From Parvibaculaceae bacterium (GTDB taxonomy: Bacteria > Pseudomonadota > Alphaproteobacteria > Parvibaculales > Parvibaculaceae), in NCBI GenBank assembly GCA_019636015.1, contig JAHBYJ010000001.1, positions 1,922,001-1,986,000 of the forward strand: 64,000 nt of DNA, written 5' to 3'. The translations under genes were made by a program, and so were the position numbers. Positions 48,241 to 55,963 of this stretch are shown here, piece after piece; position 1 is the first letter of the stretch, and every line of letters starts with the position of its first letter. The notes beneath the pieces were generated by a model. It searched no databases. It saw only the letters and a list, made by a program, of their open reading frames with translations, and was not told where the DNA came from.

Positions 48241-49413
48241 ATGAGGGCGGCAAACGGCACTTTTTCGGCTCTCGGCACGACCATCTTCACGGTCATGTCG
48301 GCGCTCGCCACCGAGCATGGCGCGATCAATCTCGGCCAGGGCTTCCCGGACGACGAGGGGCCGGACGATGTTCGCGCCGCCGCCGCCAGGGCGATCATCG
48401 ACGGCCCGAACCAGTATCCGCCCATGATGGGGCTCCCCGCGCTCCGCCAGGCCGTCGCCGCCGCCAACAAGCGCTTCTATGGCCTCGATGTGGATTGGCA
48501 GAAGGAAGTCATGGTCACGTCCGGCGCCACCGAGGCGCTGGCCGACTGCCTGATCGCGCTGCTCAATCCGGGCGACGAGGCGATCATCTTCGAGCCCGCC
48601 TATGACAGCTACAGGCCGGTGATCGAGGCGGCGGGCGCGAAAGTTGTTCCCGTGCCGCTCTCGCCGCCGGACTGGTCGCTCCCCTTCGCGGAGATAGAGG
48701 CCGCCTTCACGGAGCGCACCAAGCTCGTCCTTCTTAATTCGCCGATGAACCCGGTCGGCAAGGTTTTCTCCCGCGCGGAACTCATGCGCCTTGCGGAGCT
48801 TATCGTGGCGCATGACGCCTATGCGGTCTGTGATGAGGTCTATGAGCATCTCGTCTTCTCGGGGCATGAACATGTCCCGCTGATGACGCTGCCCGGCATG
48901 CGCGAGCGCACGCTTCGCATCGGCTCGGCCGGCAAGACCTTCTCTCTCACCGGCTGGAAGATCGGCTATGTCACCGGTCCCGCCCCCTTGATGGACGTCG
49001 TCGGCAAGACGCATCAATTCGTCACTTTCACTTCGCCACCCGCGCTGCAATCCGCCGTCGCCTATGGCCTCGGCAAGGACGATGATTATTTTGCAAGCCT
49101 TGCATCGTCGCTCGAGGCGAAGCGCGATCTGCTTTCGGCGGGACTGGCAGAGGCGGGCTTCGACGTGCTGCCCGCCGACGGCACCTATTTCGTGAGCGCG
49201 GATTTTCGCGCCCTCGGCTTCAACGGCACAGATGATGAGTTCTGCCGCGAGATCACCGTAAAGGCGAAGGTCGCCGCCATCCCGCTCTCCGCCTTCTATT
49301 CCTCGCCGGATGCGCCGCGCCACCTCATCCGCTTCTGCTTCTGCAAGCAGGACGCGATCCTGAAAGAGGCAAGCGCGCGGCTGAAGGCTTACGCGAAGGG
49401 TGGTGCGGCGTGA
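48241..49413 (+). CDS. Class I/II PLP aminotransferase
   Basis: 390 residues, fold type I. Motifs: INLGQGFPDDEGP, YPPMMGLPALRQAVA, TSGATEALADCLIALL, FEPAYDSYRPVI, NSPMNPVGKVF, DEVYEHLVFSG, and the PLP-Lys SAGKTFSLTGWKIGYVTGP. The NLGQGFPD opening is typical of the methionine/kynurenine-type (YbdL-like) subgroup. The stop overlaps the next gene by 4 bases. Confidence 0.9.
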   Translation: MRAANGTFSALGTTIFTVMSALATEHGAINLGQGFPDDEGPDDVRAAAARAIIDGPNQYPPMMGLPALRQAVAAANKRFYGLDVDWQKEVMVTSGATEALADCLIALLNPGDEAIIFEPAYDSYRPVIEAAGAKVVPVPLSPPDWSLPFAEIEAAFTERTKLVLLNSPMNPVGKVFSRAELMRLAELIVAHDAYAVCDEVYEHLVFSGHEHVPLMTLPGMRERTLRIGSAGKTFSLTGWKIGYVTGPAPLMDVVGKTHQFVTFTSPPALQSAVAYGLGKDDDYFASLASSLEAKRDLLSAGLAEAGFDVLPADGTYFVSADFRALGFNGTDDEFCREITVKAKVAAIPLSAFYSSPDAPRHLIRFCFCKQDAILKEASARLKAYAKGGAA

Positions 49414-50069
49414 CGCTGAACGCGCTCCGCCGCGAGGCCGCCTCCGGCAAGGCCGAATGGCTCGTCGTCTTTCTGCACGGCTACGGTTCGTCTGGCGCGG
49501 ACCTGATGACGTTTGCCGATTACTGGCAGTCTTCCATGCCCAATATAGCCTTCGTCGCGCCGGATGGTCCCACGCCTGCGAAGGACGGTGGCTTTCAATG
49601 GATCGGCAAACGCCCGGCGGGCGACCCGAAACTCTATGACGATGCGGTGGACGCCGCGCCGCGGCTCCACGCCTTTCTCGACGCTGAACTCGCGCGCGTA
49701 AATCTCGATGCCTCGCGTCTTGCGCTGGTCGGCTTCAGCCAGGGCACGGTGATGGCTCTGCATCTCGGTCTTCGCCGCGCCGTCGCGCCTGCCGCCTTGC
49801 TCGGCTATGCCGGCGGCCTCGTCGGCGTGGACAGGCTCTCCGCCGAAATGACGTCGAAACCGCCCGTCATGCTTGTGCATGGCGAGCAGGACGAACTCGC
49901 GCCGCTTTACGGCATGATGGCATCCGTGAAGGCGATGACGGAGGCGGGCGTGGTCTGTCAGGGCGTGCCGCTGCCGAACCTCGGCCATGCCGTGAATGCC
50001 GATGCGCTGATCTATGGCGCGCGCTTCCTTCTCTCCGCTTTCGCTTTCCGCGAGAAGCACGGCGCCTGA
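49410..50069 (+). CDS. Phospholipase/carboxylesterase family alpha/beta hydrolase
   Basis: 219 residues. Motifs: VVFLHGYGSSGADLM (oxyanion hole), VGFSQGTVMALHLG (nucleophile Ser in GFSQG), HGEQDELAPLYGM (Asp), LPNLGHAVNADAL (His). All triad residues are present. Acts on an ester or thioester; substrate unknown. The GTG start overlaps the aminotransferase stop (GTGA), so the two are coupled. Confidence 0.9.
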   Translation: MTLNALRREAASGKAEWLVVFLHGYGSSGADLMTFADYWQSSMPNIAFVAPDGPTPAKDGGFQWIGKRPAGDPKLYDDAVDAAPRLHAFLDAELARVNLDASRLALVGFSQGTVMALHLGLRRAVAPAALLGYAGGLVGVDRLSAEMTSKPPVMLVHGEQDELAPLYGMMASVKAMTEAGVVCQGVPLPNLGHAVNADALIYGARFLLSAFAFREKHGA

Positions 50070-50180
50070 CGCAGCGGCGCCGCGCCGCATCAAGGCCCGC
50101 TGGACAGGCCGGATGCAGCCGCTATTCTTCCCGGCAAATGGTTAGCGCCACGAACTAATAAGCATTTAGGGAGACTTCCG

Positions 50181-51737
50181 ATGTCCGACATCAAGCTCGA
50201 CGACCGCATGCCCGTGCTGGTGGGCTGCGGCCAGCTCGTCCAGAAGGAAAAGGATGTCGAGAAGGCGAAGTCGCCCATGCATCTGATGGCCGATGCCGCC
50301 GAAGCCGCCGCCGCCGATACCGGCCTCGGCAAGAAGCTCTGGGACGTGGTCGATAATGTGACGACGGTCCGCTTCATCACCGACAGCCCCGACTCGGCGA
50401 AGCTTCCCTTCGGCCGCTATCCGAATGCCGCGAAGACGCTCGCGAACATGCTCGGCGCTAACCCGTCCAAAACCTGCTACGGCCCGACCGGTGGCAACAC
50501 GCCCCAGCTTCTCGTGAACCACACCGCGGAACTCATTTCCCGCGGCGAAACCGAAGTCGCGCTCGTCGCGGGCTCGGAATGTTTCGGCACCATGATGCGC
50601 GCGCTCGGGCAGGGCAAGGTGCTCCCCTGGCATGACGAGAACCCCGGCGGCGAGCGCATCGATATCGGCGTCGAGAAACTCGGCGTCACCGAAGTCGAGA
50701 AGCGCCACAAGTTGCAGTTCCCCGTGAACATCTATCCGATGTTCGAGAACGCGATCCGCGGCAAGGCCGGCCGCAGCGTGAAGGACCACCAGCTTGCCAT
50801 CGGCCGGCTCATGGCGCCCTTCACCGAGGTGGCCGCGAAGCACCCGCAGGCCTGGTTCCCCGTTGCCCGCACGGCGGAAGAAATCGCCACGCCGACCGAT
50901 GACAACCGCTATGTCGGCTTTCCGTACACGAAGTATATGAACGCCATCATGCAGGTCGATCAAGCCGCCGCCGTGGTGATGATGTCGGTGAAGAAGGCGC
51001 GCGAGCTGGGCGTCCCGCAGTCCAAATGGGTCTTCCTGCATGGCTGCGCCGATGCAAACGACCTCTGGTATCCGACGGAACGCGTGAACTATCACTCATC
51101 GCCCGCCATCCGCATGATGGGCAAGAAGGCATTCGCCATGTCGGGCTGGTCCATCGATCAGATCGACTATTTCGATCTCTATTCCTGCTTCCCCTCCGCC
51201 GTGCAGATCGGCCGCAACGAGCTTGGGCTGTCCGAGGACGACCCGCGCGCCCTCACCGTCACGGGCGGCCTGCCTTACTTCGGCGGCGCGGGGAACAACT
51301 ACGTCATGCACTCCATCGCCACCATGGTCGACAAGCTCCGCGCCAAGCCCGGCACCAAGGGCCTCGTCACCTCGAATGGCTGGTACGTGACGAAGCACGG
51401 CCTCGGCCTCTATTCGACCGCACCGCGCGAAGGCAAATGGGAGCGGGAGAACCCGGCCACCTATCAGGCCGAGATCGACGCTGAGAAGCATCCGAGGGTC
51501 GAGGAAAAGCCGAACGGCAAGGCGAAGGTCGAAACCTATACCGTGGTCCATGGCCGCGGCGGCCCGGAATTTGCGATCCTTTTCGGCCGCCTCGCCGAAA
51601 ACGATGCCCGCTTCGTCGCCCATACGCCGAACGACCCGGCGACCCTCCAGGACATGCTGACCCGCGACCAGCTCGGTCGGACCGGAACGGTCGCGGCGGC
51701 GGCGGATGGAAGCGTTAACATTTTCACGCCAGACTGA
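50181..51737 (+). CDS. Thiolase-like acetyl-CoA acetyltransferase family protein
   Basis: 518-residue protein with a thiolase fold (SCP-x/type-1 additional C-terminal domain group). N-terminal VLVGCGQLVQKEKDVEKAKSP, GPTGGNTPQLLVNHTAELI, VALVAGSECFGTMMRAL, and the C-terminal IDYFDLYSCFPSAVQIGRNELGLSED followed by GGLPYFGGAGNNYVMHSIATM. A C-terminal beta-domain (TYTVVHGRGGPEFAILFGRL) extends it. Catalytic competence is uncertain because the usual thiolase nucleophile Cys context is not clear. It probably acts in lipid or steroid side-chain metabolism. Confidence 0.8.
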   Translation: MSDIKLDDRMPVLVGCGQLVQKEKDVEKAKSPMHLMADAAEAAAADTGLGKKLWDVVDNVTTVRFITDSPDSAKLPFGRYPNAAKTLANMLGANPSKTCYGPTGGNTPQLLVNHTAELISRGETEVALVAGSECFGTMMRALGQGKVLPWHDENPGGERIDIGVEKLGVTEVEKRHKLQFPVNIYPMFENAIRGKAGRSVKDHQLAIGRLMAPFTEVAAKHPQAWFPVARTAEEIATPTDDNRYVGFPYTKYMNAIMQVDQAAAVVMMSVKKARELGVPQSKWVFLHGCADANDLWYPTERVNYHSSPAIRMMGKKAFAMSGWSIDQIDYFDLYSCFPSAVQIGRNELGLSEDDPRALTVTGGLPYFGGAGNNYVMHSIATMVDKLRAKPGTKGLVTSNGWYVTKHGLGLYSTAPREGKWERENPATYQAEIDAEKHPRVEEKPNGKAKVETYTVVHGRGGPEFAILFGRLAENDARFVAHTPNDPATLQDMLTRDQLGRTGTVAAAADGSVNIFTPD

Positions 51738-51914
51738 GCGGGAACCGCTAGGAACTCAGGGCGTTGTGACATTCGCGCACTGCCCCTGTGACCTTTCGGC
51801 ATGATATGGTCAGTGCGGCTCCCCGCTTCGGGATTCGGGCGCAATCCGGGATGCGTTTCATCCGGTCGAGGCGGCGGGCATCGTTGAGGCTTCCATTTCA
51901 ACAGGGGGAATCCT

Positions 51915-52466
51915 GTGTCGATTGAAATCTTCGGGCGCCGGCTTTCGGCCGCCATTCTCGCTCTGTGTCTTGGCGTCACCGCCTTTTCCGCCCCGGCATC
52001 GGCCATCGTCGATGAGGTGCGCGTCGGCGTCTTCGCGCATGATCCCTTCGCCCGTAATGGCGAATCGAGCCATGCCGATATCAATGCCGAGATCGTTTTC
52101 GAGTCTCCCTCTTTCATGTCCTGGGCCTTCAATCCGCGTCCGCGGCTCGGAGGCACGCTGAGCGGCGATGGCGGCACCAGCCTCGTCTATCTCGATCTGC
52201 TGGGCTGGACGTTCGACCTCGGCGGCAACTTCTTCATCGACGCCGCTGTGGGTGGCGCTGTGCATGACGGCGAACTGAAGGGTAATGCGCCGAACACGCG
52301 TTATTTCGGCTGCCGTGCAAACTTCCACCAGAGCGCTTCGATCGGCTACCGTTTCACGCCGCAGCTCTCGCTTATGGCGAGCGTCGAGCATATGTCGAAC
52401 GCCTCGCTCTGCGACCAGAATGACGGCCTCACCAATGCGGGCGTGCGCCTCGGCTACTCTTTCTGA
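51915..52466 (+). CDS. PagL-like lipid A deacylase/acyloxyacyl hydrolase family
   Basis: 183 residues: signal peptide ending in SAPASA, then an outer-membrane-type beta-barrel with alternating strands ending in a C-terminal Phe (GVRLGYSF). The motif EHMSNASLCDQNDG carries the PagL-like H159 and S161 pair and NDG turn. At the position where PagL has its third catalytic residue (Glu, 14 residues after His) a Thr is found here. Start is GTG at 51915 with GGGGGAA upstream. Trimming of LPS acyl chains is the family role; activity of this copy is not certain. Confidence 0.75.
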   Translation: MSIEIFGRRLSAAILALCLGVTAFSAPASAIVDEVRVGVFAHDPFARNGESSHADINAEIVFESPSFMSWAFNPRPRLGGTLSGDGGTSLVYLDLLGWTFDLGGNFFIDAAVGGAVHDGELKGNAPNTRYFGCRANFHQSASIGYRFTPQLSLMASVEHMSNASLCDQNDGLTNAGVRLGYSF

Positions 52467-52491
52467 GCAGACCGCTCTCTCATCAAAATCA

Positions 52492-52524
52492 AAAACGCCG
52501 CCGGGATGTTTTCCGGCGGCGTTT
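52492..52524. terminator. Bidirectional terminator after the deacylase-like gene
   Basis: Stem ACGCCGCCGG / CCGGCGGCGT with a short AT-rich loop (GATGTTTT region) and flanking A and T runs. It lies between two convergent genes. Confidence 0.85.
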
Positions 52525-52527
52525 TGC

Positions 52528-52890
52528 TTACCAGAGCCAGGTCTCGGGATCGGCCACCGGCTTGCCGTCCAGCGCCAGCATGAAGCCCTTGATCGCGCGG
52601 ACGAGGAACCAGACAAGCGTCGCGATTGCGAGCAGGATGCCGATGCCGATCACGGACGTCACCGCGCTGATCAGAGCGTAGAGAAGCCCGATCCAGAACG
52701 TGCGGATCTGGAAGGTATAGTGACTGGTGGCAACCGCAGGCGCGCCGTTCCGCTTCAGATAGGCGACAATCACGCCGGCAATGGCCGTGACGCCGACAAC
52801 GACGCTGATGAAATAGAGAATATAAACGAGCTTCGGGGCGTCGAGTTCGCCCGAGGCGGGCTGAGTGGCGGGCGGCTGTGTCTGGGACAT
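52528..52890 (-). CDS. Small membrane protein, DUF4870-like
   Basis: 120 residues with three hydrophobic segments (about 22-43, 65-95 merged pair): KLVYILYFISVVVGVTAIAGVIVAYL, FWIGLLYALISAVTSVIGIGILLAIATLVWFLV. The layout and the HYTFQIRTFWIGLL motif resemble DUF4870. A Pro/Gln-rich cytosolic N-terminus precedes them. Function unknown; single gene, facing the deacylase-like gene. Confidence 0.75.
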   Translation of the reverse strand: MSQTQPPATQPASGELDAPKLVYILYFISVVVGVTAIAGVIVAYLKRNGAPAVATSHYTFQIRTFWIGLLYALISAVTSVIGIGILLAIATLVWFLVRAIKGFMLALDGKPVADPETWLW

Positions 52891-52974
52891 GGTGGCCTCC
52901 TTCGCGATGAGTCGTTCCCTCAGGAAAGGCTAGCGGCAACCGCGCACCTGCGCCACGAACAGCTTGAATTTTCT

Positions 52975-52995
52975 ACGTACAGGGTATATGTACGT
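52975..52995 (+). promoter_or_regulatory. Toxin-antitoxin operator palindrome
   Basis: Inverted repeat ACGTACA (52975-52981) / TGTACGT (52989-52995) with a 7-base spacer, 17 bases before the antitoxin ATG. The TGTACA-type core is that of YefM/YoeB operators, where the antitoxin binds and toxin-antitoxin ratio tunes repression. Confidence 0.7.
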
Positions 52996-53012
52996 GATGG
53001 GGCAACCGGACA

Positions 53013-53276
53013 ATGCGCATGGACAAGATCAGCTATACCGAGCTTCGTGCCCGTCTCGCTCACTATCTCGACGAGGCAACAGAGAACCTTGAGCCGATCC
53101 GTGTGACGCGGAAGGGGCGGCCAGAGGTCGTTGTGGTCGATGCCGCTGAGTATGACGGGATGAAAGAGACGCTGCATCTGCTGCGCTCGCCCGCCAATGC
53201 GCGTCATCTGGCAAAAGCGCTCAAGGAAGCGGAAGAGGGCGAATTTGTCACGCCCGCGGAGTTCCGCAACCGATGA
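53013..53276 (+). CDS. yefM: Antitoxin of the Phd/YefM family
   Basis: 87-residue antitoxin. The N-terminal DNA-binding Phd fold (MDKISYTELRARLAHYLDEATENLEPIRVTRKGRPEVVVVDAAEYDGMKETLHLL, seen in parts) is followed by a C-terminal acidic toxin-binding tail (KALKEAEEGEFVTPAEF). It should bind the upstream palindrome and neutralise the next gene's product. Its stop overlaps the toxin ATG by 4 bases. Confidence 0.92.
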   Translation: MRMDKISYTELRARLAHYLDEATENLEPIRVTRKGRPEVVVVDAAEYDGMKETLHLLRSPANARHLAKALKEAEEGEFVTPAEFRNR

Positions 53277-53539
53277 GGTTGCTGTTCACGAAATCCGCCG
53301 CCCGCGATTTCGAACACTGGAAGCGGAAAGACCTCCGCGTTTATCGCCGTATCCTGAAATTGATAGATGCGATCGAGAGCGATCCCTTCTCCGGTGTGGG
53401 AAAGCCCGAGCCGTTGAAAGGCGATCTCTCCGGCTGGTGGTCGCGCCGGATCAGCGGCGAACACCGTCTCGTCTACCGCGTTACCGGCGCCAAGGGCGAT
53501 CGGGCGGTGGAAATACTGTCTTGCCGCTACCACTATTAG
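53273..53539 (+). CDS. yoeB: Toxin, Txe/YoeB family mRNA interferase
   Basis: 88-residue RelE-fold RNase that cleaves mRNA on the ribosome. Catalytic residues known from E. coli YoeB are conserved: E46 (KPEPLKG), R65 (SGEHRLVYRV) and the C-terminal His of CRYHY (H87). WWSRRISGEHRLVY is highly diagnostic. Forms an operon with the antitoxin. All active-site residues are present, so the toxin should be functional. Confidence 0.94.
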   Translation: MRLLFTKSAARDFEHWKRKDLRVYRRILKLIDAIESDPFSGVGKPEPLKGDLSGWWSRRISGEHRLVYRVTGAKGDRAVEILSCRYHY

Positions 53540-53590
53540 CCTTTACCTCCCTGCGATAACGAAATCGGCGCCGGGGAGGAATTTGCCGCC

Positions 53591-54172
53591 ATGCCCACCA
53601 TCTACATGATCCGCCACGGCGAAGCTGCCGCCGGTTGGGACGCCGACATGGACCCCGGCCTGTCCGAAAAGGGCCGCGCCCAGTCGGAAGCCGTCGCCCG
53701 CGAGATCGAGCAAAGGGTGGGGCGGAAGCTGCCGATCCTCTCCTCGCCGCTGCGCCGATGCCGTGAAACGGCGATGCCTCTCTCGCGTCTGTGGGATAGC
53801 GAGCCGGTCATCGAAACGCGGGTCGCGGAAGTACCCTCCGCCGTCGAGGATCTCGAGGCGCGCGGCGTCTGGCTCCGCCGCCTCATGGCGGGCACATGGG
53901 CGGAGGCGAACCTGCCCGAGAACAACGGCAATGGCGCGCTCGACCTCATCGCCTGGCGCAATGCCGTCGGCGATGCGCTGACCGGCCTTCGCGAGGACAC
54001 GGTGATCTTCTCCCATTTCATCGCGATCAACGTCGCGGCGGGCCTCGCGACGGGCGACGACCGCCTCGTCTGTTTCCGCCCCGACAATTGCTCCGTCACC
54101 GTTTTCGAGACCTCGGGCAAGACGATCCGGCTCGTCGAACAGGGCAGGGAAGCCGACACGAAGGTGAATTGA
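53591..54172 (+). CDS. Histidine phosphatase (phosphoglycerate mutase) family protein
   Basis: 193 residues with the catalytic RHG motif (IYMIRHGEAAAG), SSPLRRCRETAMPL, and VIFSHFIAINV (second His). LSEKGRAQSEAVA is typical of SixA/PhoE-like phosphatases. The substrate is not predictable. Plus-strand neighbour of nnr (56 bases downstream), perhaps in the same unit. Confidence 0.87.
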   Translation: MPTIYMIRHGEAAAGWDADMDPGLSEKGRAQSEAVAREIEQRVGRKLPILSSPLRRCRETAMPLSRLWDSEPVIETRVAEVPSAVEDLEARGVWLRRLMAGTWAEANLPENNGNGALDLIAWRNAVGDALTGLREDTVIFSHFIAINVAAGLATGDDRLVCFRPDNCSVTVFETSGKTIRLVEQGREADTKVN

Positions 54173-54228
54173 GCGCCCGCCGCCAAATCACCAATTCCCT
54201 GCCGCAATCGCATGGCTATGATGCGGCC

Positions 54229-55731
54229 ATGAAAGCGCCCCCTGATTCCCTCGAAATCCTTTCCGTCGCCGAGATGACGCGCGCCGATGCCATGACCATT
54301 GCGCGCGGCAAGGCGGGCATCACGCTTATGGAGAACGCGGGCGAAGCGGTCGCGCGCGAGGTCGCTGCGCGCTTCCCGCAGGGCCCTGTCTCGGTTCTCT
54401 GCGGGCCCGGCAATAATGGCGGCGACGGTTTTGTCGTCGCGCGCCTGCTGGCGGAGCAGGGCTGGCCCGTCACGCTCTTTCTCCTCGGCGAGCGTGAAGC
54501 GCTGAAGGGCGATGCCGCCATCGCGGCGGACCGCTGGCCGGGCGCGATCCACCCTTTGACGGCGGAGGCTGGCCGAGGCGCCTCGCTCGTTATAGACGCG
54601 ATCTTCGGCGCGGGCCTCGCGCGGGATGTCGAGGGCGCCGCGGCGCAGGCGATCGCACAGATCAATGAAGCGCGCATTCCCGTCGTCGCGGTCGATATGC
54701 CGAGCGGTATCGAGGGGGATACGGGCGCCGTGCGTGGCGTGGCCTTCGCCGCCGCGCTCACCGTCACTTTCTTCCGGGCGAAACCGGGCCACCTGCTGCT
54801 GCCCGGCCGTCTTTACTGCGGCGAAGTGAAAATCGCCGATATCGGCATCGAGCGCGCGGTGCTGGACGAGATCGCGCCCCAGACCTTCATCAACGAGCCG
54901 CCGCTCTGGGCCCGCGCTTTCCCGCGCCCGCGCGCCGATGCGCATAAATATTCGAAGGGCCATGCGGTCGTCGTCTCGGGCGGCGCCTCGCATACGGGGG
55001 CAGCCCGCCTCGCCGCGCGCGGTGCGCTTCGCGCGGGCGCGGGCCTTGTCACCATGGCATCGCCCCCCTCGGCATTGCTCATCAATGCCTCGCATCTCAC
55101 CTCCGTCATGCTGCAGGTCTTCGACGGCGCGGACGATCTCACCGCCATTCTCGAGGACAAGCGCAAGAACGCCCTGCTCATCGGTCCCGGCGCGGGGATC
55201 GGTCCCGCCACGCGCGAGAATGTGCTCGCCGCGCTTCTCTCCGGCGCCGCCATGGTGCTCGACGCCGACGCGCTCACCTCCTTCGCCGAAATCCCGCGCG
55301 ACCTCTTCGTCGCCATCAAGGGCTATTTCGCCGGCCCCGTCGTGATGACGCCGCATGAGGGCGAGTTCGCGCGTCTCTTCCCCAAAATAGCGGAGCAGGG
55401 CGGCTCGAAGCTCGACCGCGCCCGGCAGGCCGCCGCCGAGGCCATGGCCACCATCATCCTCAAGGGCGCCGACACGGTGGTTGCCTCGCCCGATGGCCGC
55501 GCCGCCATCGCCTGCAATGCCGGCCCGGAACTCGCCACCGCCGGTTCCGGCGATGTGCTGGCCGGTATCGTGCTGGCTCACCTCGCGCAGGGGATGCCGC
55601 CCTTCGAGGCCGCCGCCGCCGCCGTCTGGCTCCATGGCGAGGCAGGCCACTATTTCGGCCCGGGTCTCATTTCCGAGGACCTGCCCGAAATGCTCCCGGC
55701 CGTGCTCCGCGACCTCCTTCCCCGGCTTTGA
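54229..55731 (+). CDS. nnr: Bifunctional NAD(P)H-hydrate repair enzyme
   Basis: 500-residue fusion of NnrE (NAD(P)HX epimerase) and NnrD (ADP-dependent dehydratase), which repair hydrated NADH and NADPH. N-terminal half: MTIARGKAGITLMENAGEAVA, GPGNNGGDGFVVARLLAEQG, VDMPSGIEGDTG. C-terminal half: YSKGHAVVVSGGASHTGAARLAARGALRAGAG, MTPHEGEFARLF, ILKGADTVVASPDGR, ATAGSGDVLAGIVLAHLAQG. The ATG at 54229 is the first that gives the family start; upstream in-frame codons are in the previous gene. Confidence 0.94.
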   Translation: MKAPPDSLEILSVAEMTRADAMTIARGKAGITLMENAGEAVAREVAARFPQGPVSVLCGPGNNGGDGFVVARLLAEQGWPVTLFLLGEREALKGDAAIAADRWPGAIHPLTAEAGRGASLVIDAIFGAGLARDVEGAAAQAIAQINEARIPVVAVDMPSGIEGDTGAVRGVAFAAALTVTFFRAKPGHLLLPGRLYCGEVKIADIGIERAVLDEIAPQTFINEPPLWARAFPRPRADAHKYSKGHAVVVSGGASHTGAARLAARGALRAGAGLVTMASPPSALLINASHLTSVMLQVFDGADDLTAILEDKRKNALLIGPGAGIGPATRENVLAALLSGAAMVLDADALTSFAEIPRDLFVAIKGYFAGPVVMTPHEGEFARLFPKIAEQGGSKLDRARQAAAEAMATIILKGADTVVASPDGRAAIACNAGPELATAGSGDVLAGIVLAHLAQGMPPFEAAAAAVWLHGEAGHYFGPGLISEDLPEMLPAVLRDLLPRL

Positions 55732-55843
55732 ACCTCCGGCCGCCAAGGCGCGGCTTTTGCTGGCATTCCCCTGATGCCCTTGATATAGAGAGCGCCAAAT
55801 TGGGGACCGGCTGGCCTTTCAGGGCCTCGCCAGCGCCCTTCTC

Positions 55844-55928
<85 letters not shown>

Positions 55929-55963
55929 GGCCGGAAGCCCCGGCACATGAAACGGATTGGACG

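Noticed and set aside
53602..55746. A 714-codon open frame on the minus strand
   Set aside because: It is an antisense shadow of the histidine phosphatase and nnr genes, made possible by high GC; the sense proteins have full catalytic motifs.
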